Below are positions 8,524 through 16,934 of a stretch of DNA of 64,000 nt, in pieces. The notes below the pieces were generated by a model. It searched no databases. It worked only from the letters and a program-made list of their open reading frames with translations, and was not told the origin of the DNA. This DNA comes from Parapusillimonas sp013416435 (GTDB lineage: Bacteria; Pseudomonadota; Gammaproteobacteria; Burkholderiales; Burkholderiaceae_B). The stretch lies in the NCBI RefSeq assembly GCF_052180245.1, contig NZ_CP197474.1:124001-188000 (forward strand), read 5' to 3'. The translations under genes and the position numbers were made by a program. Each line of letters opens with the position of its first letter. Positions within the stretch are counted from its first letter, which is position 1.

Positions 8524-9300
8524 TCAACGCCCCTTGTACTGGGGCCGGCGCTTTTCCAGAAACGCCCGCTGGGCCTCCTGGGCGTCTTCCGTATTGGAGA
8601 GCGCAACGGTGATGTTCTGTTCATAGCGGTAGCCTTCGCGCTGCGGCATCGACAGCGTGACCTGCGCCGCCTGCTTCGCATACTGCAGGGCCAGGGGAGC
8701 TTTGCCGGCGATCTCGCGGGCCAGTTCCAGCGCATAGGGCATCAGTTCGTCGGGCGGCAGGCTGGCTTCGATCAGGCCGACGCGATAGAGCTCATCGGCG
8801 GAAACCTTCATGCCCGTGTAGAACATGCGGCGGGCGCGCGACTTGCCGAACACGCGTTGCAGCAGCGCGGTGCCGCCGGCCAGGCCGACATTGATCTCGG
8901 GCATGGAAACATAGGCGTTGTTCGAGCAGATCCAGATGTCGCAAGCGGCCATCAGGCCGAAGCCTGCGCCGATCGCCGGGCCATTGACGGCGGCGATCAC
9001 CGGCTTGCTGCAGTCGGCGATGGATAGCGAGGCTTCGCGGACCAGGCGATTGTGGTTCCAGTAGGCGCCCGGACCGCGCTTCTTGATGGCGGGGCGCTCC
9101 GAGATGTCGGCCCCGGCCGAAAAGACATTGCCGCGCGCGGTGAGCACCACGCATCGCACCTCATCGTCGTCGTTGAAGGCGTCGAACGCGCCGATCAGCT
9201 CGGCACGCAGCTCGGCGTTCTGGGCATTGACGGGCGGGCGATTCAGGTAAACGATGGCGACGCCATCTTGCTGCTCGACTTCTATATGTTTGAAACTCAT
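8524..9300 (-). CDS. Enoyl-CoA hydratase/isomerase family protein
   Basis: A crotonase-fold protein of 258 residues from MSFKHIEVEQQDG. The oxyanion-hole segments are visible: VFSAGADISE near 62 and VNGPAIGAGFGLMAACDIWI near 102. GKSRARRMFYTGMKVSADEL follows near 144. It should hydrate the enoyl-CoA produced by the dehydrogenases encoded immediately downstream. An in-frame ATG five codons upstream (9315) is possible, but GGAAG sits better before the ATG at 9300. It is 22 bp from the Bug receptor gene and in the same operon. Confidence 0.88.
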   Translation of the reverse strand: MSFKHIEVEQQDGVAIVYLNRPPVNAQNAELRAELIGAFDAFNDDDEVRCVVLTARGNVFSAGADISERPAIKKRGPGAYWNHNRLVREASLSIADCSKPVIAAVNGPAIGAGFGLMAACDIWICSNNAYVSMPEINVGLAGGTALLQRVFGKSRARRMFYTGMKVSADELYRVGLIEASLPPDELMPYALELAREIAGKAPLALQYAKQAAQVTLSMPQREGYRYEQNITVALSNTEDAQEAQRAFLEKRRPQYKGR

Positions 9301-9321
9301 CACTTCTGCTTCCATGACGGA

Positions 9322-10290
9322 CTATTGGACGACCAGTTGCACGCCGGCATCGACCAGCCCCTGCAACCGCTTTGATTCATATGCCAGGAAATCTCCGAAT
9401 TCCTTGGGCGTTCCACCCGACACGAACAGGCCGGCCTTGTCGAGGACGCTGCGCACTTGCGGGTCCTTGATCGCCTGATTGAGGCCTTCATTGAGCTTCT
9501 TCAGAACCGGTTCGGGCGTGCCCTTGGGCGCCAGGAAGCCGAACCAGCTGCCAAAGACCAGGTCGATGCCCTGCTCCTTGAAGGTGGGGACTTCCGGCGC
9601 TGCGGGGTGCCGGGTGTCATGGGCAATGCCCAGCGCGCGCAGGCGGCCGGCCCGCACGCTGTTGATGGAGCTGGGGCCATCGAAAATGCCGTCCACCAGA
9701 CCGCCGTACAGATCGTTCATGGCCGGCGCCGTGCCCTTGTATGGGACATGAGTGATGGTCACGCCGACTTCCTTGGCCCACAGCTCGGCCGCGATATGGG
9801 GGCTGGACGCATTGCCGGACGAGGCGAAGCTCAGGTTGCCGGGCGACTTCTTGCCCTTGGCAATGACGTCGTCCAGCGTTTTCAAGTCGCTTTCGCTGTT
9901 CACGACCAGCATGCTTCGGCTGTTGCCCAGCAGCATGATGGGTTCGAAGGCGGCGGGATCGTAGTTCAGATCCTTGCGCAATACTGGATTGGACGTGAAG
10001 GCATAGCTGGTGAGCAGGATGGTGTAGCCATCCGGCTTGGCGCGGCTGACGTGCTGGGTGCCGATCATGGTGCCGGCGCCGCCCTTGTTGTCGACGATGA
10101 CCTGGGTATTCCAATGGCGGCCCAGATAGTCGCCGATGGAGCGTGCGTACAGGTCGGTCACGCCGCCGTGCGCGTACGGGACGATGAGCGTTATGGGGCG
10201 ATCGGGGTAGTTTTCCGCATGGGCGGACACGGCGCAAGCCAGGCCGAGCACGGCGCCGGCGAGTCTCAGTTTGGTGAGGATTTTGTTCAT
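9322..10290 (-). CDS. Bug-family (TctC) tripartite tricarboxylate-type solute receptor
   Basis: About 322 residues from MNKILTKLRL, with a signal peptide ending VSAHA-ENYPDRP. Bug-family marks: YPDRPITLIVPYAHGGVTD at the mature N-terminus (the beta1 loop that holds the carboxylate), VIVDNKGGAGTMIGT, and the PHIAAELWAKEVGVTITHVPYKG block. Such receptors bind organic acids in the periplasm. No TctA/TctB membrane genes lie nearby, as is usual for the greatly expanded Bug family of Bordetella and relatives. It follows another Bug gene by 37 bp and precedes the acyl-CoA enzymes, so it probably recognises the substrate of that pathway. An ATG four codons upstream (10302) is also possible. Confidence 0.88.
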   Translation of the reverse strand: MNKILTKLRLAGAVLGLACAVSAHAENYPDRPITLIVPYAHGGVTDLYARSIGDYLGRHWNTQVIVDNKGGAGTMIGTQHVSRAKPDGYTILLTSYAFTSNPVLRKDLNYDPAAFEPIMLLGNSRSMLVVNSESDLKTLDDVIAKGKKSPGNLSFASSGNASSPHIAAELWAKEVGVTITHVPYKGTAPAMNDLYGGLVDGIFDGPSSINSVRAGRLRALGIAHDTRHPAAPEVPTFKEQGIDLVFGSWFGFLAPKGTPEPVLKKLNEGLNQAIKDPQVRSVLDKAGLFVSGGTPKEFGDFLAYESKRLQGLVDAGVQLVVQ

Positions 10291-10327
10291 GGGATTTCTC
10301 ATTGCTTGAATATATGTTTCGATTCAA

Positions 10328-11314
10328 TTACTTGGCGCTGGCCACGCCGATGCCGGCGCTGTCTATCACTTCCTTCCAGCGTTTCTGTTCGCTGCGTACC
10401 AATGCTTCCATTTGTTCCGGCGTGTTGCCGGCAAGCTTCGATCCGGTCGAGGCGAAGGTCTCGCGCAGGGTCGGATCCGAGGCGACGGCAATGATGACTT
10501 CGCTGAGCTTCCTGATGATGGGCTCGGGCGTATTGCCGGGCGCGCTGATGTAATTCACCGGCGATGCTTCGAACCCATCCAGCGTTTTGGCGATGGGCGG
10601 AACATCGGGGATGATGGGGTTGGGTTCCAGCGTCGAGACGCCCAGCGCCCGTACGGCACCCGACTGGATGTGCGACTGGTACACGCTCAGCGTATCGATG
10701 GAAATCTCGATGCGGCCGCCGATGACGTCCGCCGCCGCGAGCGCCGAACCGCGGTATGGCACGTGGACGATGTCGATGCCGGCCATCTTCTTGAACAGTT
10801 CGCCCGCCAGATGGCTGGTGGAACCGATGCCGGAGCTGGCGAAGTTCACTTTGCCGGGATTCTTCTTGGCGTAGTCGATGAGTTCCTGCACCGATTGAGC
10901 GGGAAAGTCTTTATTGACGACGAGCACATTGGTGCCGGCGGTGAGCTGACTGACGGCCCGCAAATCCTTGAAGGCATCGTACGGCAGGTTCTCGATAAGG
11001 TAGGGCGCGGTCATCTGCTGGCCGGGAGTGGTGTACAGCAGGGTGTAGCCGTCCGGTGCCGCCTTGGCGACCTTGTTTGCCCCCATGGACCCGCCCGCAC
11101 CGGGAACATTGTCGATGATGATGGACTGCTTCAGGGCATCGGACAAGGGCTGGGCGAAGCGCCGGGCACTATAGTCGGCGCCGCCGCCGGGCGCGAAAGG
11201 CACGACCAGGCGGATGGGTTTGTCGGGGTAAGTGGTGTCGGCAACGGCGAAGGACGGTGCAAGGGCGCTCACCGAAGAGGCGAGCGCCACGACGGCGTAC
11301 AAGAGAGATTTCAT
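10328..11314 (-). CDS. Bug-family (TctC) solute receptor, first gene of the acyl-CoA operon
   Basis: A 328-residue periplasmic receptor with a signal peptide (MKSLLYAVVALASSVSALAP… cleavage near AVA-DTTYPDKP). Mature N-terminus YPDKPIRLVVPFAPGGGADY is the Bug signature, followed by SIIIDNVPGAGGSMGANKVA and VHVPYRGSALAAADVIGGRI. GAAGGAGACAA before the ATG is a strong ribosome-binding site. It is the promoter-proximal gene; the 20+20 bp palindrome at 11347-11390 lies 33 bp upstream. Having two Bug receptors in tandem in one operon suggests either two related ligands or a sensing role for one of them. Confidence 0.9.
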   Translation of the reverse strand: MKSLLYAVVALASSVSALAPSFAVADTTYPDKPIRLVVPFAPGGGADYSARRFAQPLSDALKQSIIIDNVPGAGGSMGANKVAKAAPDGYTLLYTTPGQQMTAPYLIENLPYDAFKDLRAVSQLTAGTNVLVVNKDFPAQSVQELIDYAKKNPGKVNFASSGIGSTSHLAGELFKKMAGIDIVHVPYRGSALAAADVIGGRIEISIDTLSVYQSHIQSGAVRALGVSTLEPNPIIPDVPPIAKTLDGFEASPVNYISAPGNTPEPIIRKLSEVIIAVASDPTLRETFASTGSKLAGNTPEQMEALVRSEQKRWKEVIDSAGIGVASAK

Positions 11315-11346
11315 TTGTCTCCTTCCTGGCTTGGAATGGGGCGGAT

Positions 11347-11390
11347 AGAATTTCTGAACTTACCGAACGATCGGTAAGTTCAGAAATTCT
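11347..11390. promoter_or_regulatory. Perfect 20+20 bp inverted repeat, probable TetR operator
   Basis: Two perfectly complementary 20-base arms separated by ACGA, 33 bp upstream of the first gene of the Bug/acyl-CoA operon. The core reads TTACCG…CGGTAA flanked by GAAC…GTTC, the symmetric pattern expected of a TetR-type dimer or dimer-of-dimers site. It overlaps the region where the minus-strand promoter must be. The only regulator gene in the operon is the TetR gene at 3376-3981. Assignment of that protein to this site is inference. Confidence 0.65.
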
Positions 11391-11434
11391 ACTGCGGTGC
11401 GAGGCTGGGCTAATACTAGGGAAAACACTTAGAA

Positions 11435-11445
11435 GGGTCAGACCC
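11435..11445. repeat. Half copy of the palindromic repeat
   Basis: GGGTCAGACCC, one self-complementary arm of the 30-bp element, 10 bp before a full copy. Confidence 0.7.
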
Positions 11446-11454
11446 GGCGCTTAG

Positions 11455-11484
11455 GGGGTCAGACCCCGTACGGGGTCTGACCCC
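11455..11484. repeat. 30-bp palindromic repeat, centre GTAC
   Basis: Perfect consensus copy between the topB 3' end and the promoter region of the Bug operon. Confidence 0.95.
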
Positions 11485-11513
11485 AGCTGATCTGCAGCGG
11501 TCAAGGGTCAAAA

Positions 11514-11543
11514 GGGGTCAGACCCCGCATGGGGTCTGACCCC
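11514..11543. repeat. 30-bp palindromic repeat, centre GCAT
   Basis: Perfect arms with centre GCAT, 18 bp beyond the topB stop codon and 29 bp from the previous copy. Confidence 0.95.
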
Positions 11544-11560
11544 GGGAAGCCGCGCCCAGG

Positions 11561-14272
11561 TCAGAATGGCGGGTCGTCGTCGTGGGTTTCGACGCCGCCG
11601 GCGGCGGTGGCGGCTTTCTTCGCAGCGGCCTTGCTTGCCGCTTTCTTGGCGGCGGTCTTGCCCGCGGCCTTTTTCGTTGCGGTCTTCTTGGCGGCCGCTT
11701 TCTTGGGAGCCGCCTTGGCGGTAGTCGTAGCCGCTTTCTTTGCCGCCGTCTTGCCGGCTGTCTTACCTGCCGTCTTGCTTGCCGTGGCGGTCTTGGACGC
11801 AGCCTTCTTCCCGGCCTTCTCGGGCCGAGGTTCGAACTCGAACCCTATCTTGCCATCGGCCTGCTTGACCAGAAACGCCTTGAACTTGCGGTTCGTGCGG
11901 CTGGAGACGAAGCCGTCGAGCAGGTCGGTCTTGCCTGCGCTGAGCAGCTTGTGGACTTGCTCGGCCGTGATCTCTTGCTGAAGAATCATCTTGCCGGTGC
12001 GGAAATCGCAACTCTTGTCGGGGCCTACGGACTTCTCGCATACGTAATTCATGCCATATTCGAAGACCTTGTGCCCGCACTTGGGGCAATCGCCCACGGG
12101 AGTGTGGCCCGAGAAGTCGACGGGTTCGGTGTCTTCGTCGTCCTTCTGCCCGAAATCGAATTCCAGCTTGTACTCGTCGGTGATGCGCAGCAGCGCGGCA
12201 AAGGGCCGCCCCATCTTGCTGATGAAGCCCGGCAAGGGGCCCAGCTCGCGCTTGGACAGCAGCTCTTCGACTTCGGGAATCTCGAAAGTGCGTCCGCCGG
12301 GGTGCTTGCCTATGGAAAAGTCGCACTGAGTGCAGGCATAGCGACGGTAATTTTCCTTGACCACGCCGCCGCACTTCGGGCAGGGAGTCGTCAAGGTGGC
12401 GTAGTCTCCGGGCACCGTGTCGCGCTCGTACTCCTTGGCACGCTTAACGATGACCTGCGTCATTTGTGCGATTTCGCGCATGAACGCATCGCGGTCGAGC
12501 TCGCGCTGTTCGATCTGCTTGAGCCGGTGCTCCCATTCGCCGGTGAGTTCGGGCGAAGTCAATTCGTTGACGCCCAGCCCGGAGAGCAAGGTCATGAGCT
12601 GCCTGGCTTTGGCGCTCGGCACGAGCTCGCGTCCTTCGCGGCGCAGATAGCCTTCATTCAGCAGGCCCTCGATGATGGCCGCCCGGGTGGCGGGCGTGCC
12701 CAGCCCGCGTTCCGACATGGCTTCGCGCAAGGCCTCGTCGTCTACCAGCTTGCCCGCGCCTTCCATGGCGGACAGCAGCGTGGCCTCGGTGTAGCGGGCG
12801 GGCGGCTTGGTGACGAGCTCCTTGGCCTCGACCTCTTCGGTCTTCACTTTTTCGCCGTCTGCGACGGGGACCAGATTGGCATCGTCGCCCTGGGCTTCGC
12901 GGCCGTAGATCGCGAGCCAGCCCGGGGAGACCAGGACCTTGCCTTCGGTCTTGAAACGATGCCCCGAGACCTCGGTGATACGCGTGGTGACCCGGAACTC
13001 GGCCGCCGGAAAGAAGACGGCCAGGAAGCGTCTTGCGACCAGCTCGTAGATCTTGCCTTCGGCTTCGCTCAGCTCGCGCGGAATCTGCAACGTGGGAATG
13101 ATGGCGAAGTGATCCGATACTTTCTTGTCGTCGAAAATGCGCCGGTTGGGCTTGACCCATTTCTGCTTGCAGACGGTTGCCGCGAAGGGACGGACGCTGG
13201 CGGCGGCGGAGGACCCGCCTTCGGCGAGGGCTTCCATGGTCTGCTGCACCGTGTGCAGGTAGTCTTCGGGCAGATAGCGCGAGTCGGTACGCGGATAGGT
13301 CAGCGCCTTGTGGCGTTCGTACAGGGTTTGCGCCAGGGCCAGGGTGGTCTTGGCCGAAAACCCGAAGCGGGAGTTGGCCTCGCGCTGCAGCGAGGTCAGG
13401 TCGAACAGCGCGGGCGAGACTTGCGTCGACGGCTTGGATTCCTCGGTGACGTGTCCGGGTTGCCCCAGGCAGGCCGTGACGATGGTCTGGGCCGCGTTGC
13501 GGGACCAGAGCCTCGAATCGCGCTTTTCGGGATCGCGCTCATCCTTGATGAATTTGGGATCGAACCAGCGGCCGCTGTAGAGGCCTTCCGCCGCCACGAA
13601 GGTGGCGTGCACTTCCCAGTAATCGCGGGGCACGAAGCTGCGTATGCGTTCTTCGCGTTCGTTGACGATGGCCAGCGTGGGCGTCTGGACCCGCCCCACC
13701 GGCGTCTTGAAAAAGCCGCCGTCCTTGCTGTTGAAGGCGGTCATGGCGCGGGTGCCGTTGATGCCCACGAGCCAGTCCGCCTCGGCCCGCGAGCGCGCGG
13801 CCGCTTCCAGCGGCTTCATGGTGTCGTCGTCGCGCAGGTTCTCGAACGCTTCGCGTATCGCGGCTTGCGTCATGGAGCGCAGCCACAGCCGCTGCACAGG
13901 CTTGTTCACCCCCGAAAACTGGAGGATATAGCGGAATATGAGTTCGCCTTCCCGGCCTGCGTCGCAAGCGTTGATGACACCGGTGACATCCTTGCGCTTG
14001 AGCAGCTTCACCAGCAGCTTGAGGCGTTCCGTGGAGCGTTTGTCGGCGGGGCCGAGCTCGAACTTGGGCGGAATGACGGGAAGATGCGTGAAGCTCCATT
14101 TGCCCCGGACAGGGTCGTTGGGCGCGACCAGGGTAAGCAGATGGCCGATGCTGGAGGCCAGCACATAGCGATCGCTTTCGAAATAGTCGCCCTCCCGGGT
14201 GAACCCACCCAGGGCGCGCGATATATCCAGGGCTACCGAAGGTTTCTCGGCAATAATGAGCGTTTTAGTCAT
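11561..14272 (-). CDS. topB: DNA topoisomerase III (type IA)
   Basis: A 903-residue type IA topoisomerase. The Toprim domain starts MTKTLIIAEKPSVALDISRA. The active-site Tyr is Tyr326 in LTYPRTDSRYL. Two C-terminal four-Cys zinc modules follow (CPKCGGVV…CTQC and CPKCGHKV…C…C). The last 80 or so residues are almost pure Lys/Ala/Thr (repeats like AAKKAATKKA), a histone-H1-like DNA-binding tail common in Burkholderiales topoisomerases. The start at 14272 begins the Toprim domain; an upstream in-frame ATG at 14302 would add ten unrelated residues. It relaxes negative supercoils and decatenates intermediates. The neighbouring smg gene is a usual companion in betaproteobacteria. Confidence 0.93.
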   Translation of the reverse strand: MTKTLIIAEKPSVALDISRALGGFTREGDYFESDRYVLASSIGHLLTLVAPNDPVRGKWSFTHLPVIPPKFELGPADKRSTERLKLLVKLLKRKDVTGVINACDAGREGELIFRYILQFSGVNKPVQRLWLRSMTQAAIREAFENLRDDDTMKPLEAAARSRAEADWLVGINGTRAMTAFNSKDGGFFKTPVGRVQTPTLAIVNEREERIRSFVPRDYWEVHATFVAAEGLYSGRWFDPKFIKDERDPEKRDSRLWSRNAAQTIVTACLGQPGHVTEESKPSTQVSPALFDLTSLQREANSRFGFSAKTTLALAQTLYERHKALTYPRTDSRYLPEDYLHTVQQTMEALAEGGSSAAASVRPFAATVCKQKWVKPNRRIFDDKKVSDHFAIIPTLQIPRELSEAEGKIYELVARRFLAVFFPAAEFRVTTRITEVSGHRFKTEGKVLVSPGWLAIYGREAQGDDANLVPVADGEKVKTEEVEAKELVTKPPARYTEATLLSAMEGAGKLVDDEALREAMSERGLGTPATRAAIIEGLLNEGYLRREGRELVPSAKARQLMTLLSGLGVNELTSPELTGEWEHRLKQIEQRELDRDAFMREIAQMTQVIVKRAKEYERDTVPGDYATLTTPCPKCGGVVKENYRRYACTQCDFSIGKHPGGRTFEIPEVEELLSKRELGPLPGFISKMGRPFAALLRITDEYKLEFDFGQKDDEDTEPVDFSGHTPVGDCPKCGHKVFEYGMNYVCEKSVGPDKSCDFRTGKMILQQEITAEQVHKLLSAGKTDLLDGFVSSRTNRKFKAFLVKQADGKIGFEFEPRPEKAGKKAASKTATASKTAGKTAGKTAAKKAATTTAKAAPKKAAAKKTATKKAAGKTAAKKAASKAAAKKAATAAGGVETHDDDPPF

Positions 14273-14334
14273 GTGATTCCAGTAACTGCATTTCAGCAGC
14301 AATAGCGCGGATAATACGAGGTGAGAAACGCACT

Positions 14335-16896
14335 ATGCAAGTCGAGGGTGATAAATCCGCTTTTCCGGCCAAGGCCAATTGGCCGGTCTTCCTCCAGAAA
14401 ACCGCCTTTGCCCTGGGCTGCCTGCTGCTGGGCGCCGCCGGCATAAGCTGGATTGCCGCCAACTGGGAATACGCCACGGCTTTCCAGAAGCTGGCGGGCG
14501 TGCAGGTCTTGCTGGTGGCGCTGGTCCTGGCGGCATGCTGGCTCGCGGCGGGGCGGCGCAACATGGGTTCGCTGCCCTCGGTGCTGGCGCTCGACCTGGC
14601 CGCCGTTGTCACCGGCGGCCTTTTGGCGCTGGTCGGCCAAATATATCAGACGGGCGCCGACCCCTGGCAGCTCTTCTTCCTGTGGATGGCGCTGCTCATT
14701 CCCTGGCTGCTGGCCCGCCCGGGCCTGTTTCTGGGCCTGCTGTGCGCATGCCTGGCGAACGTGGCGGCGGCGCTCTATCTGGGTGTCTTCGGACTGGGCA
14801 TGTTCGGCGCGATTTTTGGCGACACGCCCGCGGGTGGCGGCCTGTTGCTCGCCGGCTTGAATATCCTGCTCCTCGCGGCCTGGGAGTCCTCGGCGGGACG
14901 GCTGGGCGACCGGTGGCGGATCGGGCCGCGCGCGCTGCTCGCGGCGACCGGAAGCTGGTTGCTCGCGGCGCAGCTTGCGGCGCTGGACGCGCGTTTCGGG
15001 CCATGGCACGTCATGGCGCTGGGCTGGCTGCTCGCGGGCGTCGCCTATTTTGTCTATGCTCGGCGGCGACCGGACCTGGCCATGGTGGCGCTGGCTGGGC
15101 TGACGGCGTTCACGCTGTTCGCCGTTGCGCTGCTGTCGTCCATCGAAACCGAAGTGACGCTGTTGGGCATCGTTCTGGCGCTGACGGTGGTGGCGGGGTG
15201 GGGCATTCGCCGCTTGCTGCACCTGTGGCGGGCGGGCCGTCCGTCGAACGATGCCGCGTCCGGCAAGGTCACGGCCGGACCGGACGAGCCGCTACCCTGG
15301 TTCATCAGCCTGTTCCGGCTGGTCACCATGGCGTTCACCGCCGCGCTGTTGATGGCCTATGTCTTCATCACGCTGAACATCACAGTGGAAGCGGCCTGGA
15401 TTGCCGGCCTGGCGGTGAGCGTCATCGGCATTGCGCTTTTGCGGGCCCGGCCGGGAGGGCTGGCGCATGAGGCGGGGCTGGTCCTGGGGGCGGCCGGCAT
15501 CTTCATGAGTGTGGGCGGTCTGTTCGCGCTTGACGAACTGGCCGCCGTGGCGCGTTCGGGCATGATCCTGGTGTTCGGACTTGTCATGTACGGTCTGGCG
15601 GGCAATGCGGTGCTGCGTTTTCTTTGCGCCTTCACCGTCCTCGCCGCGCTTCTCATCCTCGGCTGGCCCGGGGGCGATGCTTTTCTTGGCTTGCTGGATG
15701 GCGGAAGGCCGATCACGGCATTCATGCCCGCCTATTCCCGCTTATGGTGGCTGGCGATGGCGGCTGTCCTGGCGTGGGCCATCGGGCAACGGCCCCGGCG
15801 CCGCGGGCTTGTGCCCCTGGCCTGGGCCCTCACTTGTCTCGTCCAGCTGCTTGCCTGGGGGGCGCCTGCCCCGGCCATGTTCGGGCTGTCGCTCGCCTGG
15901 GACCAGGCGCCGGAAATTACGCTTCTGTGGGTTGCCTGCGCGGCGCTCCCGGTTTGCGTGCTGGCGGCGGTGTTGTGGCGCGCGCCGGGTTTGCCGCCGG
16001 CGTTCAGGCTGGCTGCGCCGGCGGCCCTGGCGATTGCCTCCATAGGCTGGATGGGCGCGCCCGGCGTGTCCATGGCGCTCCTGTGGCTGGTGCTGGCACG
16101 GTCGTTCGGCAGCCGCAGCCTGCTGGCCTTCGCCGTCCTGAGCCTGCTGGCCTATCTAAGCCGCTTTTATTACATGCTGGATTCCACCTTGCTGCAGAAA
16201 TCGCTGGTGCTGGCCTTGACCGGCGGCTGGCTGGTGCTGGCTTGCCTGGCGCTTAGGCATGCCCTGAAGCCGGCAGGCACGCCCGGCGGCCGCGCCTTGG
16301 GCGGGTCGGGTCTACCCATGGCGCGTACCGTTGCCGGCGTGCTGGCCGGTCTCCTCCTCATCCTGGCCGTCGTCAATGTTGGAATCTGGCAAAGGGAGCG
16401 TATCCTGGCGACGGGCAGGACGGTTGTCCTGGCGCTGGCGCCCGTCGATCCGAGGTCCCTGATGCAGGGCGACTACATGGCCTTGCGTTTCGAGCTGGCG
16501 AACCAGATTCGCGAGGCGCTGCGCGACGACTCCGCGCCGGCGGCATCCGCCATCAATGAACAGCGCGGCGGCTTCATGGTCTTGCGCCCCGATTCGAACG
16601 GCGTCTGGCGCCTGGCCAGCCTGCGGGCGAACCGGAGCGATGAGGGCGACGATGGGGCGGCGCAGGACAGCGTGCTGTTGGAGTTCCGCTTGCGCAACAA
16701 CGACGTCCGCATCGTCACCGACGCCTGGTTTTTTCCGGAAGGCCATGCGCGCCTGTATGAGCCGGCCCGCTATGGGGAAATCCGCGTGGGCGACAAGGGC
16801 ACCGGCCTGCTGCGCCGCATGCTGGACCAGGACCTGCAGCCGTTGGGGTTGCCGTCGTTGGGGTCAGACCCCGTACGGGGTCTGACCCCTTCTTGA
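14335..16896 (+). CDS. Fused DUF2157 / DUF4401 / GDYXXLXY-domain membrane protein
   Basis: An 853-residue inner-membrane protein with roughly 20 hydrophobic segments. The N-terminal part (about 1-330) is DUF2157-like, beginning with a WPVFLQKTAFALG helix and FQKLAGV. The middle (about 330-680) resembles DUF4401. The C-terminal part has DPRSLMQGDYMALRF, with the Gly-Asp-Tyr at 712-714 that defines the GDYXXLXY family. In many bacteria these are two or three adjacent genes; here they are one. Function is unknown. The last eleven residues (GSDPVRGLTPS) and the approach to the stop are encoded by a copy of the 30-bp repeat, so the native C-terminus has been replaced or extended. Confidence 0.82.
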   Translation: MQVEGDKSAFPAKANWPVFLQKTAFALGCLLLGAAGISWIAANWEYATAFQKLAGVQVLLVALVLAACWLAAGRRNMGSLPSVLALDLAAVVTGGLLALVGQIYQTGADPWQLFFLWMALLIPWLLARPGLFLGLLCACLANVAAALYLGVFGLGMFGAIFGDTPAGGGLLLAGLNILLLAAWESSAGRLGDRWRIGPRALLAATGSWLLAAQLAALDARFGPWHVMALGWLLAGVAYFVYARRRPDLAMVALAGLTAFTLFAVALLSSIETEVTLLGIVLALTVVAGWGIRRLLHLWRAGRPSNDAASGKVTAGPDEPLPWFISLFRLVTMAFTAALLMAYVFITLNITVEAAWIAGLAVSVIGIALLRARPGGLAHEAGLVLGAAGIFMSVGGLFALDELAAVARSGMILVFGLVMYGLAGNAVLRFLCAFTVLAALLILGWPGGDAFLGLLDGGRPITAFMPAYSRLWWLAMAAVLAWAIGQRPRRRGLVPLAWALTCLVQLLAWGAPAPAMFGLSLAWDQAPEITLLWVACAALPVCVLAAVLWRAPGLPPAFRLAAPAALAIASIGWMGAPGVSMALLWLVLARSFGSRSLLAFAVLSLLAYLSRFYYMLDSTLLQKSLVLALTGGWLVLACLALRHALKPAGTPGGRALGGSGLPMARTVAGVLAGLLLILAVVNVGIWQRERILATGRTVVLALAPVDPRSLMQGDYMALRFELANQIREALRDDSAPAASAINEQRGGFMVLRPDSNGVWRLASLRANRSDEGDDGAAQDSVLLEFRLRNNDVRIVTDAWFFPEGHARLYEPARYGEIRVGDKGTGLLRRMLDQDLQPLGLPSLGSDPVRGLTPS
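16860..16889. repeat. 30-bp palindromic repeat inside the 3' end of the DUF2157 fusion gene
   Basis: Perfect copy, centre GTAC. It is read as GSDPVRGLTP in the plus-strand gene; the stop codon comes two codons later. Confidence 0.95.
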
Positions 16897-16904
16897 GACG
16901 TAAC

Positions 16905-16934
16905 GGGGTCAGACCCCATCGGGGGTCTGACCCC
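16905..16934. repeat. 30-bp palindromic repeat providing the gluQ stop codon, centre ATCG
   Basis: Perfect arms with centre ATCG. The TGA in the arm GGGGTCTGACCCC, read on the minus strand, is the stop codon of gluQ (complement of 16909-16911). Confidence 0.95.
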
